Positions 42,187 to 51,049 are shown, counted from the stretch's first letter. The stretch: DNA of 64,000 nt from VRUE01 sp963753585 (GCA_963753585.1 CAVWCU010000001.1:496001-560000); one strand, 5' to 3'. The notes: generated by a model not told the origin, from the sequence alone. Translations and numbers: made by a program.

Positions 42187-42264
42187 GAGGGGCCAGGTGG
42201 CCCCTCCCAAAACGCGCGGCAGGAGCCGCGCTTGAGTGTTTTGGGAGAGGCCACCCGGCCCCTC
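42187..42264. repeat. Large hairpin, family alpha copy 3 (after hppA)
   Basis: Arms of about 29 bases (42187-42215 and 42236-42264) pair with about three mismatches and share CCTCCCAAAAC with the copies at 1626 and 2192. The loop (GCAGGAGCCGCG-like) has the orientation of copy 1. It starts 15 bases after the hppA stop, as a terminator would. Confidence 0.8.
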
Positions 42265-42269
42265 TGTAA

Positions 42270-42483
42270 GGCCCAGCGAGTTGTCCTCGGGGGATGACCG
42301 GAGGGCTCCTCGTGGCGTGGCTTCGTGGGCCCGCTATCACCTCGATGGGGGTGAATCGGGCTGATCAGATCCTTAGGCAGTCGTGGATCAGAACACGGCG
42401 GCCGTGCTTCTGGCCAACGCCGGCTTGATACGAGCGCTGTTGGCGCTCGTTTCCAAGCTGGTGGATCGCCGGTAGTAGCGAGC
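42270..42483 (+). other. Structured non-coding stretch after hppA, candidate small RNA or short ORF
   Basis: No conventional gene fits. Three stem-loops lie in series: a CCCG.TCACC / GGGTGA.CGGG stem near 42326-42361, AGAACACGG / CCGTGCTTCT near 42388-42409 and CGAGCGC / GCGCTCG near 42429-42447. A 30-codon frame from a GTG at 42383 to 42475 (starts VDQNTAAVLLANAGLIRALL) overlaps two of them. I recognise no known RNA family. Direction is undecided. Confidence 0.35.
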
Positions 42484-42521
42484 CGCAAAAAGAAACGGCC
42501 CCGGGGAGCCCCGGGGCCGTT
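42484..42521 (-). terminator. Intrinsic terminator of the coiled-coil membrane protein gene
   Basis: A perfect 13-bp stem AACGGCCCCGGGG with a 2-base centre (42494-42521) is followed on the minus strand by a T-rich run (TTTCTTTTT). It lies about 70 bases downstream of the gene ending at 42590. On the plus strand no T-run follows, so it acts mainly on minus-strand transcripts. Confidence 0.85.
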
Positions 42522-42589
42522 CAAGTGTGGATACAAACACGTGCCGAAACTTTAGCGCTGCATGGGTCGCAGCGCAAGTCGCCCGCCAT

Positions 42590-43078
42590 CTACGGAGCCG
42601 ATTGGGCGCCGCCGGCGGAGCTGCTGGCGTTGTTCACTCGCCTGCTCAGCTTCGTCACCCGTTCGTTCGTGGCGGCGATGCGGGTGTTGAGGCTTTCGAC
42701 CTGGGCTTCGAGCGAGCCGACCCGTTTCGCCAGCTTCGCGGTCTGTTCGGCGCTGGCTTTTAGCTTGGCGGTCTCGCGTTCGAGCTTGCCTAGTCGCTTG
42801 GAGAGGCTGTCGACGGAGCTGCGGTTTTCCTTGGCCGTCTGCTTGGCCTTGCCCTGCAGTTCTTTCTGCTCACCGGTCAGGCTCTCCTCGGCGATTCCGA
42901 GCCGGTCGGCCATGTTGGAGAGCTTGGTGGAGACTTCTTCGACGGACTGTTCGCTGGCGGAGTCGTCGCTGGCGCTCTTGGCGCTGAAAGCGACGATCAG
43001 GGCGATCACACCGAGAGCGAGGCCGAGCCCGGCGATCGCGATCAGGATCCAGGACTGACGGCTGTTCTCTTGCTCCAC
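42590..43078 (-). CDS. Single-pass membrane protein with long coiled coil
   Basis: The 162-residue protein starts at a GTG at 43078 (VEQENSRQSW) after GGAGGAAGCAAA, a good ribosome site; the longer frame upstream is antisense to the oxidase gene. One membrane helix (ILIAIAGLGLALGVIALIVA, about 11-30) is followed by a heptad-rich coiled coil to about residue 150 (KLSNMADRLGIAEESL, SLSKRLGKLERETAKLKASA) and a short Ala/Ser tail. No enzymatic motif. The role could be envelope spacing or scaffolding. A strong terminator follows. Confidence 0.78.
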   Translation of the reverse strand: MEQENSRQSWILIAIAGLGLALGVIALIVAFSAKSASDDSASEQSVEEVSTKLSNMADRLGIAEESLTGEQKELQGKAKQTAKENRSSVDSLSKRLGKLERETAKLKASAEQTAKLAKRVGSLEAQVESLNTRIAATNERVTKLSRRVNNASSSAGGAQSAP

Positions 43079-43195
43079 TTTGCTTCCTCCGGGTGTGACC
43101 GAGCCGGCTTGGGCTCTCTGGCGGGACGGGACGACGCGATCCTCGCAGCCGCTGCGGTCGCCACCGGGGACGAGCGCGCTAGGGTCGCGGCCACG

Positions 43196-44287
43196 GTGAT
43201 CGACGACTTGGTCAACGTCGCCGACTTCGAGCGGGCGGCCGAGGAGAAGCTCGACCCCGGCGTCGCCGGGTACTTCTTCGGCGGCGCCTGCGACGAGGTG
43301 ACGCTGGCGGAGAACGTGTCCGCTTGGAGACGCTGGCGCCTGCGCCCACGGATGCTGGCGGGTCACAGGGAGTGGCGGACTGAGTCGGAGCTGCTGGGTG
43401 CCGAGCTCTCGATGCCGATCCTGGTGGCGCCAGTCGCCTACCAGCGGTTGGTCGACCCCGAGGGCGAGCTGGCGATGGCGAGGGCCGCCGCGGCCGCCGG
43501 CACGGTGATGTGCCTCTCGACCCTGGCCACGACCAGGCCCGGCGAGGTCGCGTCCGCGGCGCCCGGCGGCCGGCGCTGGTTCCAGCTCTACTGCTTCCGC
43601 GACGAGGCTGTGACCCGGGCGCTGATGGAGGAGGCGATCGATTCCGGCTTCGAGGCCATCGTCGTCACCGTGGACGCGCCCCGCGGCGGCCGTCGCGAGC
43701 GCGACCTGCGGACCGGCTTCAGGATCCCCGAGGGCCTCGGCGTTCCCAGCGTCCAGGCGGCGCTCGGCTCCGAGCGCGCGGTGACGATCGAGGAGACCTT
43801 CGCCCTGATGGAACCGGCACTGAGCTGGGCCGACCTGGAGGAGCTTGCCTCGGACTGCAGCGTGCCCGTCTTGGTCAAGGGCGTGCTCACCGCCGAGGAC
43901 GCGACGCTCGCCGTCGAGCATGGGGCCGCGGGTGTCGTCGTCTCCAACCACGGTGGGCGCCAGCTCGACTGCGCTGTCGCCAGCGCCGAGGCGCTTCCCG
44001 AGGTCGTCGACGCTGTGGAAGGCCGGGCTGCCGTCCTCGTCGACGGCGGGGTGCGGCGTGGGACGGACGTGGCCGTCGCCCTCTCACTCGGCGCTGACGC
44101 GGTCCTGGTCGGCCGCCCCGCCCTCTGGGGCCTGGCGGCCGGCGGCGAGCCCGGGGCGCTCGGGGTCCTGGAGCTGCTGCGCGCCGAGCTGGAGCTTGCG
44201 CTGACCCTCTGCGGCTGCGATTCGCCGGCCGGCCTGAGCCGCGCCCACGTGCGGCGGGCACCGGCTGCGTCCGTATATTCGGCCTAG
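43196..44287 (+). CDS. FMN-dependent alpha-hydroxy-acid oxidizing protein (lactate/glycolate oxidase family)
   Basis: The protein has about 363 residues from a GTG at 43196 (VIDDLVNVADFERAAEEKLD). The fold of lactate/glycolate/mandelate flavoenzymes is clear: GYFFGGACDEVTLAENVSAW, MPILVAPVAYQRLVDPEGE, FQLYCFRDE, VTVDAPRGGRRERDLRTGF, VLVKGVLTAEDA with the catalytic Lys, VVVSNHGGRQLD with the active-site His, and LVDGGVRRGTDVAVALSLGA. It oxidises an L-2-hydroxy acid to the keto acid. It is divergent from the coiled-coil gene and 23 bases before the first APC permease. Confidence 0.9.
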   Translation: MIDDLVNVADFERAAEEKLDPGVAGYFFGGACDEVTLAENVSAWRRWRLRPRMLAGHREWRTESELLGAELSMPILVAPVAYQRLVDPEGELAMARAAAAAGTVMCLSTLATTRPGEVASAAPGGRRWFQLYCFRDEAVTRALMEEAIDSGFEAIVVTVDAPRGGRRERDLRTGFRIPEGLGVPSVQAALGSERAVTIEETFALMEPALSWADLEELASDCSVPVLVKGVLTAEDATLAVEHGAAGVVVSNHGGRQLDCAVASAEALPEVVDAVEGRAAVLVDGGVRRGTDVAVALSLGADAVLVGRPALWGLAAGGEPGALGVLELLRAELELALTLCGCDSPAGLSRAHVRRAPAASVYSA

Positions 44288-44310
44288 ATGAAGGCCCCAG
44301 GCAGGAACAG

Positions 44311-46248
44311 ATGGCGCAGCGGATCCCTCGCGACGAGTCGCTGAGTCGCGTACATGGCGTCGGCGGCCTCTTCGCCGCGGCCTACGGCAACGTCGGCTCG
44401 AGCATCTACTACGCGCTCGGCGTCACCGCGGCCTTCGCCCTGGGCCTGACGCCGGTCGCCTTCGTCATCTCGGGACTGATCTTCGCCGCGACCGCCGCAA
44501 CCTACGCCGAGGCGACGGTGATGTACCCGGAGGCCGGCGGTTCCTCGAGCTTCGCCCGCCATGCCTTCAACGAGCTGGTCAGCTTCGTCGCGGCCTGGGG
44601 CCAGATGCTCAACTACGTGATCACGGTCGCGATCTCGGCCTACTTCGTCCCCCACTACCTGGCCGTCTTCTGGGAGCCCCTCGGCGAAGCGCCGGGCGAC
44701 ATCGTCGGCGGCGCCGTGCTGATCGTGGCCCTGGCGCTGCTCAACATCCGCGGCTCGCAGGAGTCGGCGAAGCTGAACCTGGTCCTGGCGGTGGCGGACC
44801 TAGCCACCCAAGTGGTGCTGGTCGGGATCGGCATCTTCCTCGTCCTCAGCCCGGAGATCCTGGTCGACAACGTCCACCTCGGCGTCGCCCCGACCTGGAG
44901 CGACTTCGCCCTCGGGATCGCGGTCGGGATGATCGCCTACACCGGGATCGAGACGATCTCCAACATGGCCGAGGAGGCGAAGGACGCGGCGCGGACGATT
45001 CCCCGCAGCGTTGGCCTCACCGTCGTCGCCGTGCTCGGGCTGTACCTGCTGATCCCCGTCGTCGCGCTCTCGGCGATGCCGGTCACCCAGGACGCGGCGG
45101 GCCAGTACACGACCACCCTCGGCACCCAGTTCGCCAACGACCCGATCCTCGGCATCGTCGAGAACCTCGGCCTCAGCCACGGCCCCACCGAAGCGCTGCG
45201 CTTCTACGTCGGGGTGCTCGCCGCGGTGATCCTCCTGATCGCGACCAACGCCGGCCTGATCGGGGTCTCCCGCCTCACCTACTCGATGGGCCAGCACCGC
45301 CAGCTGCCCGAACGGCTGCGTCAGGTCCACCCCCGCTACCGGACGCCCTACATCGCGATCCTCGTCTTCTCCGCGATCGCCATGATCACCCTGCTGCCAG
45401 GGCAGACCGACTTCCTGGCGACGATGTACTCGTTCGGCGCGATGCTGTCCTTCACGATCGCGCACGTCTCGGTGATCCAGTTGCGGCGCCGCCGGTCCGA
45501 GGACGAACGCCCCTGGAAGCCCCCGCTCAACTTCCGTGCTTTCGGCACCGAGGTGCCGTTGACCGCCGTCCTCGGAGGGCTCGGCACCTTCGCGGCCTGG
45601 ATAGTCGTTATGGCGCTCAACCCGCGCACGCTCGCGGTGGGGCTTGGCTGGATGGCCTTCGGGCTCCTCGTCTACGTGCTCTACCGCCGCAGCCAGCGCC
45701 TACCGCTCACCGAGACGGTCAAGGTCCTGACGCCCGAGCCGCTCGGGGTCGAGGAGATCGAGTACCGCAGCGTCCTGGTCGCCTTCGAGGACGGCGAGCC
45801 GTTCTCGGAGGAGATGGTCGCCACTGCGGTCAAGCTCGCCTCCAAGCGCCGCCGCGGTATCCACATCCACTCGATGCTGACCGTGCCCACTAACCTTCCC
45901 CTGGACGCCGAGCTTCCCGCCGCGCAGGAGTCCGAGGCGCAGAGCAAGATCGAGCAGGCGAAGCTGATCGGCGGCCAGCGGGTGACTGGGCACGTCGAGC
46001 GAGTCCGGCCCGGCCAGGCCGGCTACGCGATCGCCGACGAGGCGGAGCTGATCTCGGCAGCCGCGGTCGTCGTCGGCCTGCGCTACCGCAACGGCCGTCC
46101 GCTCTACGACAAGACGCTGCAGACCGTGCTCGGCCAGCGCCCCTGCCGCGTCATCGTCGTCTCCGACCCGGCCGTAGAATCGCAGGCGTGGGCTCGCCCG
46201 AACGGATCTACCGCGGCTCCGTCCGCGCCCTCTCCCTCGTCTTCCTAG
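44311..46248 (+). CDS. APC-superfamily permease with C-terminal USP-like domain (KimA/Rv2690c-like), first copy
   Basis: The 645-residue protein has about 12 membrane helices in residues 1-465: GVGGLFAAAYGNVGSSIYYA, YPEAGGSSSFARHAFNEL, MIAYTGIETISNMAEEAKDA and GVSRLTYSMGQHRQLPERL. A cytoplasmic domain (about 480-630) with a universal-stress-protein-like fold (EYRSVLVAFEDGEPFSEEMV) follows. This layout is shared by KimA-type K+ importers and by the mycobacterial permease beside ceoB/ceoC. Two ceoB/ceoC-like genes lie downstream here too, which favours ion or regulated amino-acid transport. The start is an ATG after AGGCAGGAAC. Confidence 0.87.
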   Translation: MAQRIPRDESLSRVHGVGGLFAAAYGNVGSSIYYALGVTAAFALGLTPVAFVISGLIFAATAATYAEATVMYPEAGGSSSFARHAFNELVSFVAAWGQMLNYVITVAISAYFVPHYLAVFWEPLGEAPGDIVGGAVLIVALALLNIRGSQESAKLNLVLAVADLATQVVLVGIGIFLVLSPEILVDNVHLGVAPTWSDFALGIAVGMIAYTGIETISNMAEEAKDAARTIPRSVGLTVVAVLGLYLLIPVVALSAMPVTQDAAGQYTTTLGTQFANDPILGIVENLGLSHGPTEALRFYVGVLAAVILLIATNAGLIGVSRLTYSMGQHRQLPERLRQVHPRYRTPYIAILVFSAIAMITLLPGQTDFLATMYSFGAMLSFTIAHVSVIQLRRRRSEDERPWKPPLNFRAFGTEVPLTAVLGGLGTFAAWIVVMALNPRTLAVGLGWMAFGLLVYVLYRRSQRLPLTETVKVLTPEPLGVEEIEYRSVLVAFEDGEPFSEEMVATAVKLASKRRRGIHIHSMLTVPTNLPLDAELPAAQESEAQSKIEQAKLIGGQRVTGHVERVRPGQAGYAIADEAELISAAAVVVGLRYRNGRPLYDKTLQTVLGQRPCRVIVVSDPAVESQAWARPNGSTAAPSAPSPSSS

Positions 46249-46373
46249 CGCTGGGCCTGGCGATCCTCATCAGCACCCTTGCCAACGGTGGCGGTCCGCT
46301 CTCGGTCGGGACACTGCTCGGCGTCGCCTTCCTCCTGCTCGGATCCGTGCGCCTCTGGATCGCGTTGCGTTGA
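46188..46373 (+). CDS. Small two-helix membrane protein between the APC permeases
   Basis: The 61-residue protein begins at a GTG with GSPERIYRGSVRALSLVF and is almost all hydrophobic: ALSLVFLALGLAILISTLAN and TLLGVAFLLLGSVRLWIALR, two membrane helices. It overlaps the end of the first permease gene by 61 bases in another frame, and its stop overlaps the TTG of the second permease (TTGA). The coupling suggests it is translated. No known family. Confidence 0.65.
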   Translation: MGSPERIYRGSVRALSLVFLALGLAILISTLANGGGPLSVGTLLGVAFLLLGSVRLWIALR

Positions 46374-48367
46374 CCGAGCCCGAGCAACCGCAGAAGCCGC
46401 CGCTGCCGCCGCTCCTGCAACGCGGCCTCGGCGTGCCCGGCCTCTTCGTCGCCGTCTACTCGGCGGTCGGCGCTTCGATCTACTTCGCGCTCGGCGTCGT
46501 CGCCGAGCGGGGCCTCGGGCTGACTCCGCTGATCTTCCTTGCCGCGGGGCTCCTCTTCGTCCTCACGACGCTCAGCTACGCAGAGGGAGCGGGGATGCTG
46601 CGCGAGCGCGGCGGCTCCTCCAGCTTCGCCCGTCACGCCTTCAACGAGCTGATCGCGTTCATAGCCGGCTGGGCGATCCTGATCGACTACCTGATCGTCG
46701 CCGCCCTGGCCGCGATCTCGGTCCCTCACTACCTCGCGCCGATCTCCGGCGACCTCGCTTCCTCCGGCTGGGAGGTGGGGGTTGCCGCCCTGGTCATCGT
46801 CGCCGCCTGCCTGCTCAACGTCTTCAACGTGACCGGTCGCGGCCGCGAGCGCCAGCTGGCCGTGCTCGCGCTCGCCGACATCGTCCTCCAGCTGGCGGTG
46901 GTCGCGGTCGGCGTCCTCGTCGTCTTCCATCCCGACCGGCTCACCGCCGAGCTCGACCTCTTCACCGACCCGAACGTCACCGACATCGTCTACGCGGCGG
47001 TGATCGCGATGCTCGCCTACGCCGGGATCGAGGCCGCCGCCGACCTCTCGCCGGACATCGACGCCAAGCCGCGCGAGCTGAGGCGGATTGTCTCGATCGG
47101 CGCGATCGCCGTCCCGCTCGGTTACGCGGCGATGGCGACGATCGCGCTGATGGCGGTGCCCGTGATTGCCGGTCCGAGCGGCCCCGAGACGGCGCTCGGC
47201 GGCGAGTTCGTCGAGGCGCCGATCCTGGGGGTCGTCTCCGCCTACGAACCCGCTTGGGTCGCCGACGGGATGCGCTGGGCCGTCGCGATCGTCGCCGCGC
47301 CGGTGCTCTTCTGGGCGACGACGACCTCGCTGCTAGGGGTGTCCCGCCACATCTACACGCTTGCGATCAACCGTCAGATCCCCAGCTGGCTGGGCAAGCT
47401 GAATCGTCCCCACGCGACCCCACACGTGGCGATCGCGATCTCCGGCCTGATCGCGATCGGCCTGGTCGTGCCCGCAGACGTGCACGTGTTGGCCGGCCTG
47501 TACGCCTTCGGCGCAACGCTGGCGATTACGATCGCCCACCTCTCGGTGATCCGGTTGCGCGTCACCGAGCCCAACCTCCCGAGGCCGTTCCGTGTCCCCT
47601 GGAACATCTCCTGGCGGGGCGCTCGGCTGCCGATCCCGGCGGTGCTGGCGGCGGCGATCAGCGGCCTCGCTTTCCTCAGCGTGCTCGGTTACCACGACAC
47701 GGCGCGCTGGGTCGGAGGCGGTTGGATGCTGTTCGGGCTCCTGTGCTATGTCGTCTACCGCAAGGTCGTCGAGGGGACGAGCCTGACCAAGCGCGTCTCG
47801 GTGACCGAGAAGGCGCTGACCAAGCAGGTGCCGGAGGTCGCCTACCGCAACATCCTCGTGCCCATCTTCGGCACCAAGCTCGACGACGACATCGTCGCCA
47901 CCGCCGGCCGACTGGCCGCAGCGGAGCAGGAGCAAGCCGCCGCTGACGCCGACCCGACCCGTCTCGATTTGATCTTCGTGATCGAGGTGCCGCTGACCGT
48001 TGCTCTTGACGCCGAGCTGGATCCGGAGATCGAGCGGCAGGCGGCCCGTGCCCTGCGCCGCGCCAGTGACGTGGGCGAGGAGTACGCTGACGTGCGGGTG
48101 ACGGCGGAAGCGGTGCGCGCCCGCGACGTCGGCGCCGGAATCGTCGACGCGGCGCGGCACAGCGGCGCCGAGGCGATCGTGATGGGGGGCGAGCCTCCCA
48201 CCAAGATCAGGGGCGGGGCGACACTGGGGGGGATCGGCGCCGCGAAGCCGGCCGAGATCGGCGCCGCGACCGAGTACGTGCTGAAGAAGGCTCCTTGCCG
48301 GGTGCTGCTCACCGCACCTCCGGATGACGCGCATGGCCAGCGCATATCGGCGTCCTCGGACACGTAG
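46370..48367 (+). CDS. APC-superfamily permease with C-terminal USP-like domain, second copy
   Basis: The 665-residue paralogue of the preceding permease has the same membrane core (GVPGLFVAVYSAVGASIYFA, ERGGSSSFARHAFNELIAFI, MLAYAGIEAAADLSPDIDAK, GVSRHIYTLAINRQIPSWLG). Its USP-like domain (about 490-655) is more complete than in copy 1: YRNILVPIFGTKLDDDIVAT, VDAARHSGAEAIVMGGEPP and an ATP-loop-like GATLGGIGAAKPAEIGAATE. The TTG start is coupled to the small protein. It is followed 9 bases later by the ceoB-like gene. Confidence 0.88.
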   Translation: MTEPEQPQKPPLPPLLQRGLGVPGLFVAVYSAVGASIYFALGVVAERGLGLTPLIFLAAGLLFVLTTLSYAEGAGMLRERGGSSSFARHAFNELIAFIAGWAILIDYLIVAALAAISVPHYLAPISGDLASSGWEVGVAALVIVAACLLNVFNVTGRGRERQLAVLALADIVLQLAVVAVGVLVVFHPDRLTAELDLFTDPNVTDIVYAAVIAMLAYAGIEAAADLSPDIDAKPRELRRIVSIGAIAVPLGYAAMATIALMAVPVIAGPSGPETALGGEFVEAPILGVVSAYEPAWVADGMRWAVAIVAAPVLFWATTTSLLGVSRHIYTLAINRQIPSWLGKLNRPHATPHVAIAISGLIAIGLVVPADVHVLAGLYAFGATLAITIAHLSVIRLRVTEPNLPRPFRVPWNISWRGARLPIPAVLAAAISGLAFLSVLGYHDTARWVGGGWMLFGLLCYVVYRKVVEGTSLTKRVSVTEKALTKQVPEVAYRNILVPIFGTKLDDDIVATAGRLAAAEQEQAAADADPTRLDLIFVIEVPLTVALDAELDPEIERQAARALRRASDVGEEYADVRVTAEAVRARDVGAGIVDAARHSGAEAIVMGGEPPTKIRGGATLGGIGAAKPAEIGAATEYVLKKAPCRVLLTAPPDDAHGQRISASSDT

Positions 48368-48376
48368 TATCCGGCC

Positions 48377-48853
48377 ATGTTCATTCTCATCGTCGGATGC
48401 GGTCGCGTCGGGTCCTCCCTGGCGCGGGCGATGTTGAGCCAGGGGCACGAAGTCTCCTGTCTCGACGAGGACCCCGAGTCCCACGCCCGGCTCGAGGTCG
48501 GGCTCGACAAGGGGTGGGAGGACCTCGGCGGCCAGTTCACGGTCGGGGCGGGCCTGGAGACCGATGCTCTCGTCGCCGCCGGGATCGAGAGGGCGGATGC
48601 CTTCATCGCCTCGACCGACGGCGACAACACCAACATCGTGATCGCCCAGATCGCGCAGCGCCGCTACGAGGTCCCGACCGTGGTCGCACGCATCCTCGAC
48701 CCCCTGCGGGCGGAGTGGTACGAGCGCCAGGGCGTGCACACGGTCTGCCCGACCCGGGTCGCGATCGACATGCTCGAGGCCGTCGTGCTCGAGGGCCCGT
48801 CCCGGGAGAGCGCCGCCTCCGGTGACCCGGCAGAAGCCGGGCGGGGGGGCTGA
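48377..48853 (+). CDS. ceoB: TrkA-N (RCK) NAD-binding regulator, CeoB-like
   Basis: The 158-residue protein has a RCK_N Rossmann domain: MFILIVGCGRVGSSLARAML at 1-20 with the dinucleotide loop, GLETDALVAAGIERADAFIA and DNTNIVIAQIAQRRYEVPTV. It lacks a C-terminal RCK_C domain. In mycobacteria ceoB and ceoC (TrkA-like subunits) lie beside an APC-USP permease as here. It presumably gates K+ uptake by binding NAD(H) or ATP/ADP. A 3-base gap separates it from the next gene. Confidence 0.88.
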   Translation: MFILIVGCGRVGSSLARAMLSQGHEVSCLDEDPESHARLEVGLDKGWEDLGGQFTVGAGLETDALVAAGIERADAFIASTDGDNTNIVIAQIAQRRYEVPTVVARILDPLRAEWYERQGVHTVCPTRVAIDMLEAVVLEGPSRESAASGDPAEAGRGG

Positions 48854-48856
48854 GGC

Positions 48857-49540
48857 ATGTACATCATCGTCGTCGGCGCAGGGAAGGTCGGTTGGAACCT
48901 GGCCCGCGAGCTGCTCGAAAAGGACCACGAGGTGACGCTGATCGAGAGCAACCGCCGCCGCTACCTCACGGTCGAGCAGGAGCTGGAGCACAACGTCTCC
49001 TACGGCGACGCCTCTGAGCTCTGGGTGCTGGAGCGCGCCGGGATCCAGCGGGCCGACATGGTGATCGCGGTGACCGGCGACGACGAGGACAACATGCTGA
49101 TCTGCCAGGTTGCCCGCGAGAAGTACGAGGTCGAGCGGATCATCGCCCGGGTCAACAACCCGCGCAACAAGCCCCACTTCGACCTGCTCGGGATCAAGCC
49201 CTCGGTCTCCGCCACCGACCTGATCCTGCGCCTGCTCGAGCACGAGGTGCCCGAGTACGGCCTCGTCCACCTGCTCGACCTGCAGGAGGAGCAGCTGGAG
49301 ATCATCGAGATGCTGCTCGGCAAGGACTCGGGCGTGACCGGGCGGCGCGTCGGCGATCTGGAGATGCCCGAAGGGAGCCTGCTGATCTCGGTGCTGCGTA
49401 GCGGCAAGGGCTTCGTGCCGGTTGCCGACACGGTGCTCGAAGCCGGCGACGAGGTTCTCGCGGTGCTCGATCCGGGGCACGAGGAGCAGCTGAAGGAACT
49501 CTTCGGGCCGGGTGACAACGGCTCCGGCGCCGATGGCTGA
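48857..49540 (+). CDS. ceoC: TrkA (RCK) regulator with N and C domains, CeoC-like
   Basis: The 227-residue protein has RCK_N (MYIIVVGAGKVGWNLARELL, YGDASELWVLERAGIQRADM, DEDNMLICQVAREKYEVERI) and RCK_C (about 145-215: RVGDLEMPEGSLLISVLRSG, VLEAGDEVLAVLDPGHEEQL). It is the partner of the CeoB-like protein. Its TGA overlaps a CTG that may start the next gene. Confidence 0.9.
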   Translation: MYIIVVGAGKVGWNLARELLEKDHEVTLIESNRRRYLTVEQELEHNVSYGDASELWVLERAGIQRADMVIAVTGDDEDNMLICQVAREKYEVERIIARVNNPRNKPHFDLLGIKPSVSATDLILRLLEHEVPEYGLVHLLDLQEEQLEIIEMLLGKDSGVTGRRVGDLEMPEGSLLISVLRSGKGFVPVADTVLEAGDEVLAVLDPGHEEQLKELFGPGDNGSGADG

Positions 49541-50763
49541 CCGAGGTCGACTTCCTGCTCGTCGGCGGAGGCATGGCCTCTGCCCACTGCGCGGCGGAGC
49601 TGCGAAAGCGCGGGGCGGAGGGCACGATCCTGCTCGCCGGCCGCGAGCCCGAGCCACCTTACGAACGCCCCCCGCTGTCCAAGGAGTACCTGCGCGGGGA
49701 GGCCGGACGCGAGGATGCCTACGTCAACCCGCCCTCCTGGTATGAGGAGAACGGGGTCGAGCTGCGCTCCGGCGTCAACGTGATGTCGCTCGATCCGCCG
49801 GCGCGCACCGCGAAGTTGCAGGGGGGAGAGGAGATCGCCTTCGACAAGGCGCTGATCGCCACCGGGGCGATGGTCAACATCCTCCGCGTCGAGGGCGCCG
49901 AGAACGAGGGCATCCACTACCTGCGCGCCTACGGCAACTCCGACGCGATCCGGGCCGACGCCGAAGCGGCCGAGCACGTCGTCCTCGTCGGCGGCAGCTA
50001 CATCGGCGCCGAGGTCGCCGCCTCGCTGACCGCGCGGGGGACGAAGTGCACGATCGTGACGATGGAGGAGACAGTCTTGTCCCGCACCTTCGGCGAGGAG
50101 GCCGGTCGCTGGTTCCACGAGCTGCTCGAAGCCAAGGGCGTGACGATCCACGGCGGAGAGGAGCTCGAGGCCTACGAGGGCGACGGCAGGGTCAAGGCGG
50201 TGCTGACCAAGAGCGGCCTCGCGGTCGAGTGCGATGCGGTGGTCGTCGGCGCCGGGGTGCGCCCCGACGCGATGCTGGCCCAGCGCGCCGGCCTCGAGGT
50301 CAACGACGGCATCGTCTGCGACTCGAAGCTGCAGACCTCCGCCGACGGGATCTACGCTGCCGGCGACTGCTGCTCCTACGAGAGCGTCGTCCACGGCCGC
50401 CGCCTCAGGGTCGAGCACTGGGACGTGGCGATGCAGCAGGGAATGCACGCGGCCGGGAACATGCTCGGCGCGGACGCGGACTACGAGGTCGTCCCCTACT
50501 TCTTCAGCGATCTCGCCGACTGGGCGAGCCTCGAGTACGTCGGGCCCGCCTCCGAATGGGACGAGGAGATCTGGCGAGGCGATCGCGACGCCGGCAAGTT
50601 CTCCGTCTGGTACCTGAAGGACGGCCGCGTCGCCGGCGCTCTCAGCGTCGAGTGCCCCGAAGACCTCGCCGAGGCCCGCCGCCTGCTCGCCGCCGGGACC
50701 GACGTCTCTGCTGGCAGGGATGCGATCGCGGACGCCGACAGCGATCTCTCGGCCATCGCATAG
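49537..50763 (+). CDS. NAD(P)H/FAD-dependent ferredoxin-reductase-like oxidoreductase
   Basis: About 408 residues. The FAD Rossmann motif (FLLVGGGMASAHCAAELR) begins before the first ATG (49573), and no ATG/GTG/TTG lies upstream in frame. I therefore start at a CTG at 49537 that overlaps the ceoC stop (CTGA). Further motifs: PPYERPPLSKEYLRGE, IATGAMV, NAD loop VVLVGGSYIGAEVAASLTAR and the second FAD motif ADGIYAAGDCCSYES. Members reduce ferredoxins or rubredoxins of oxygenase systems. If the CTG is not used, the 49573 product would lack part of the FAD site. Confidence 0.85.
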   Translation: MTEVDFLLVGGGMASAHCAAELRKRGAEGTILLAGREPEPPYERPPLSKEYLRGEAGREDAYVNPPSWYEENGVELRSGVNVMSLDPPARTAKLQGGEEIAFDKALIATGAMVNILRVEGAENEGIHYLRAYGNSDAIRADAEAAEHVVLVGGSYIGAEVAASLTARGTKCTIVTMEETVLSRTFGEEAGRWFHELLEAKGVTIHGGEELEAYEGDGRVKAVLTKSGLAVECDAVVVGAGVRPDAMLAQRAGLEVNDGIVCDSKLQTSADGIYAAGDCCSYESVVHGRRLRVEHWDVAMQQGMHAAGNMLGADADYEVVPYFFSDLADWASLEYVGPASEWDEEIWRGDRDAGKFSVWYLKDGRVAGALSVECPEDLAEARRLLAAGTDVSAGRDAIADADSDLSAIA

Positions 50764-50820
50764 GGCCACCGGCAGCGCGCTCCCTGGATGTTTGCCACCA
50801 GTATTCTTCGGTCCCTGCGT

Positions 50821-50891
50821 TGCGCCCTGGTGTAATTGGCAACACGCCAGTCTCTGGAACTGGAATTTGGGGTTCGAGTCCCTGGGGCGCA
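50821..50891 (+). tRNA. tRNA-Gln (anticodon CUG)
   Basis: The acceptor arms TGCGCCC and GGGCGCA pair over 7 bases. The D arm is GGTGTAATTGGCAACAC. The anticodon stem CCAGT/ACTGG closes the loop CTCTGGA with anticodon CUG. The T arm is TGGGGTTCGAGTCCCTG. No CCA is encoded. It is 71 bases long. Confidence 0.93.
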
Positions 50892-50913
50892 GTTTGGGGT
50901 GGGATCGCCTGGA

Positions 50914-50972
50914 CCTTCGGGGGACCCTTCTCAGGCCGCTTCGCGGGAGTTCCTGAGGAGAGGCCCCCAAGG
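50914..50972. repeat. Hairpin family beta copy 1, downstream of tRNA-Gln
   Basis: Arms of about 21 bases (50914-50935 and 50952-50972) pair imperfectly around the 16-base loop CCGCTTCGCGGGAGTT. That loop is the exact reverse complement of the loop in the hairpin at 51764. The position suggests a terminator for the tRNA transcript. Confidence 0.75.
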
Positions 50973-51049
50973 CTCCGGCCATGCCCGGGGTTAAAGCTTG
51001 GGTAAGCCCGGCGGGGTTGTCTAATCGCTTTGCTACTTTCGCCCCTCGC

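Noticed and set aside
40061..42340. 759-codon minus-strand frame antisense to hppA
   Set aside because: It is rich in Asp/Arg/His repeats typical of reading GC-rich genes backwards; hppA on the other strand has full family motifs.
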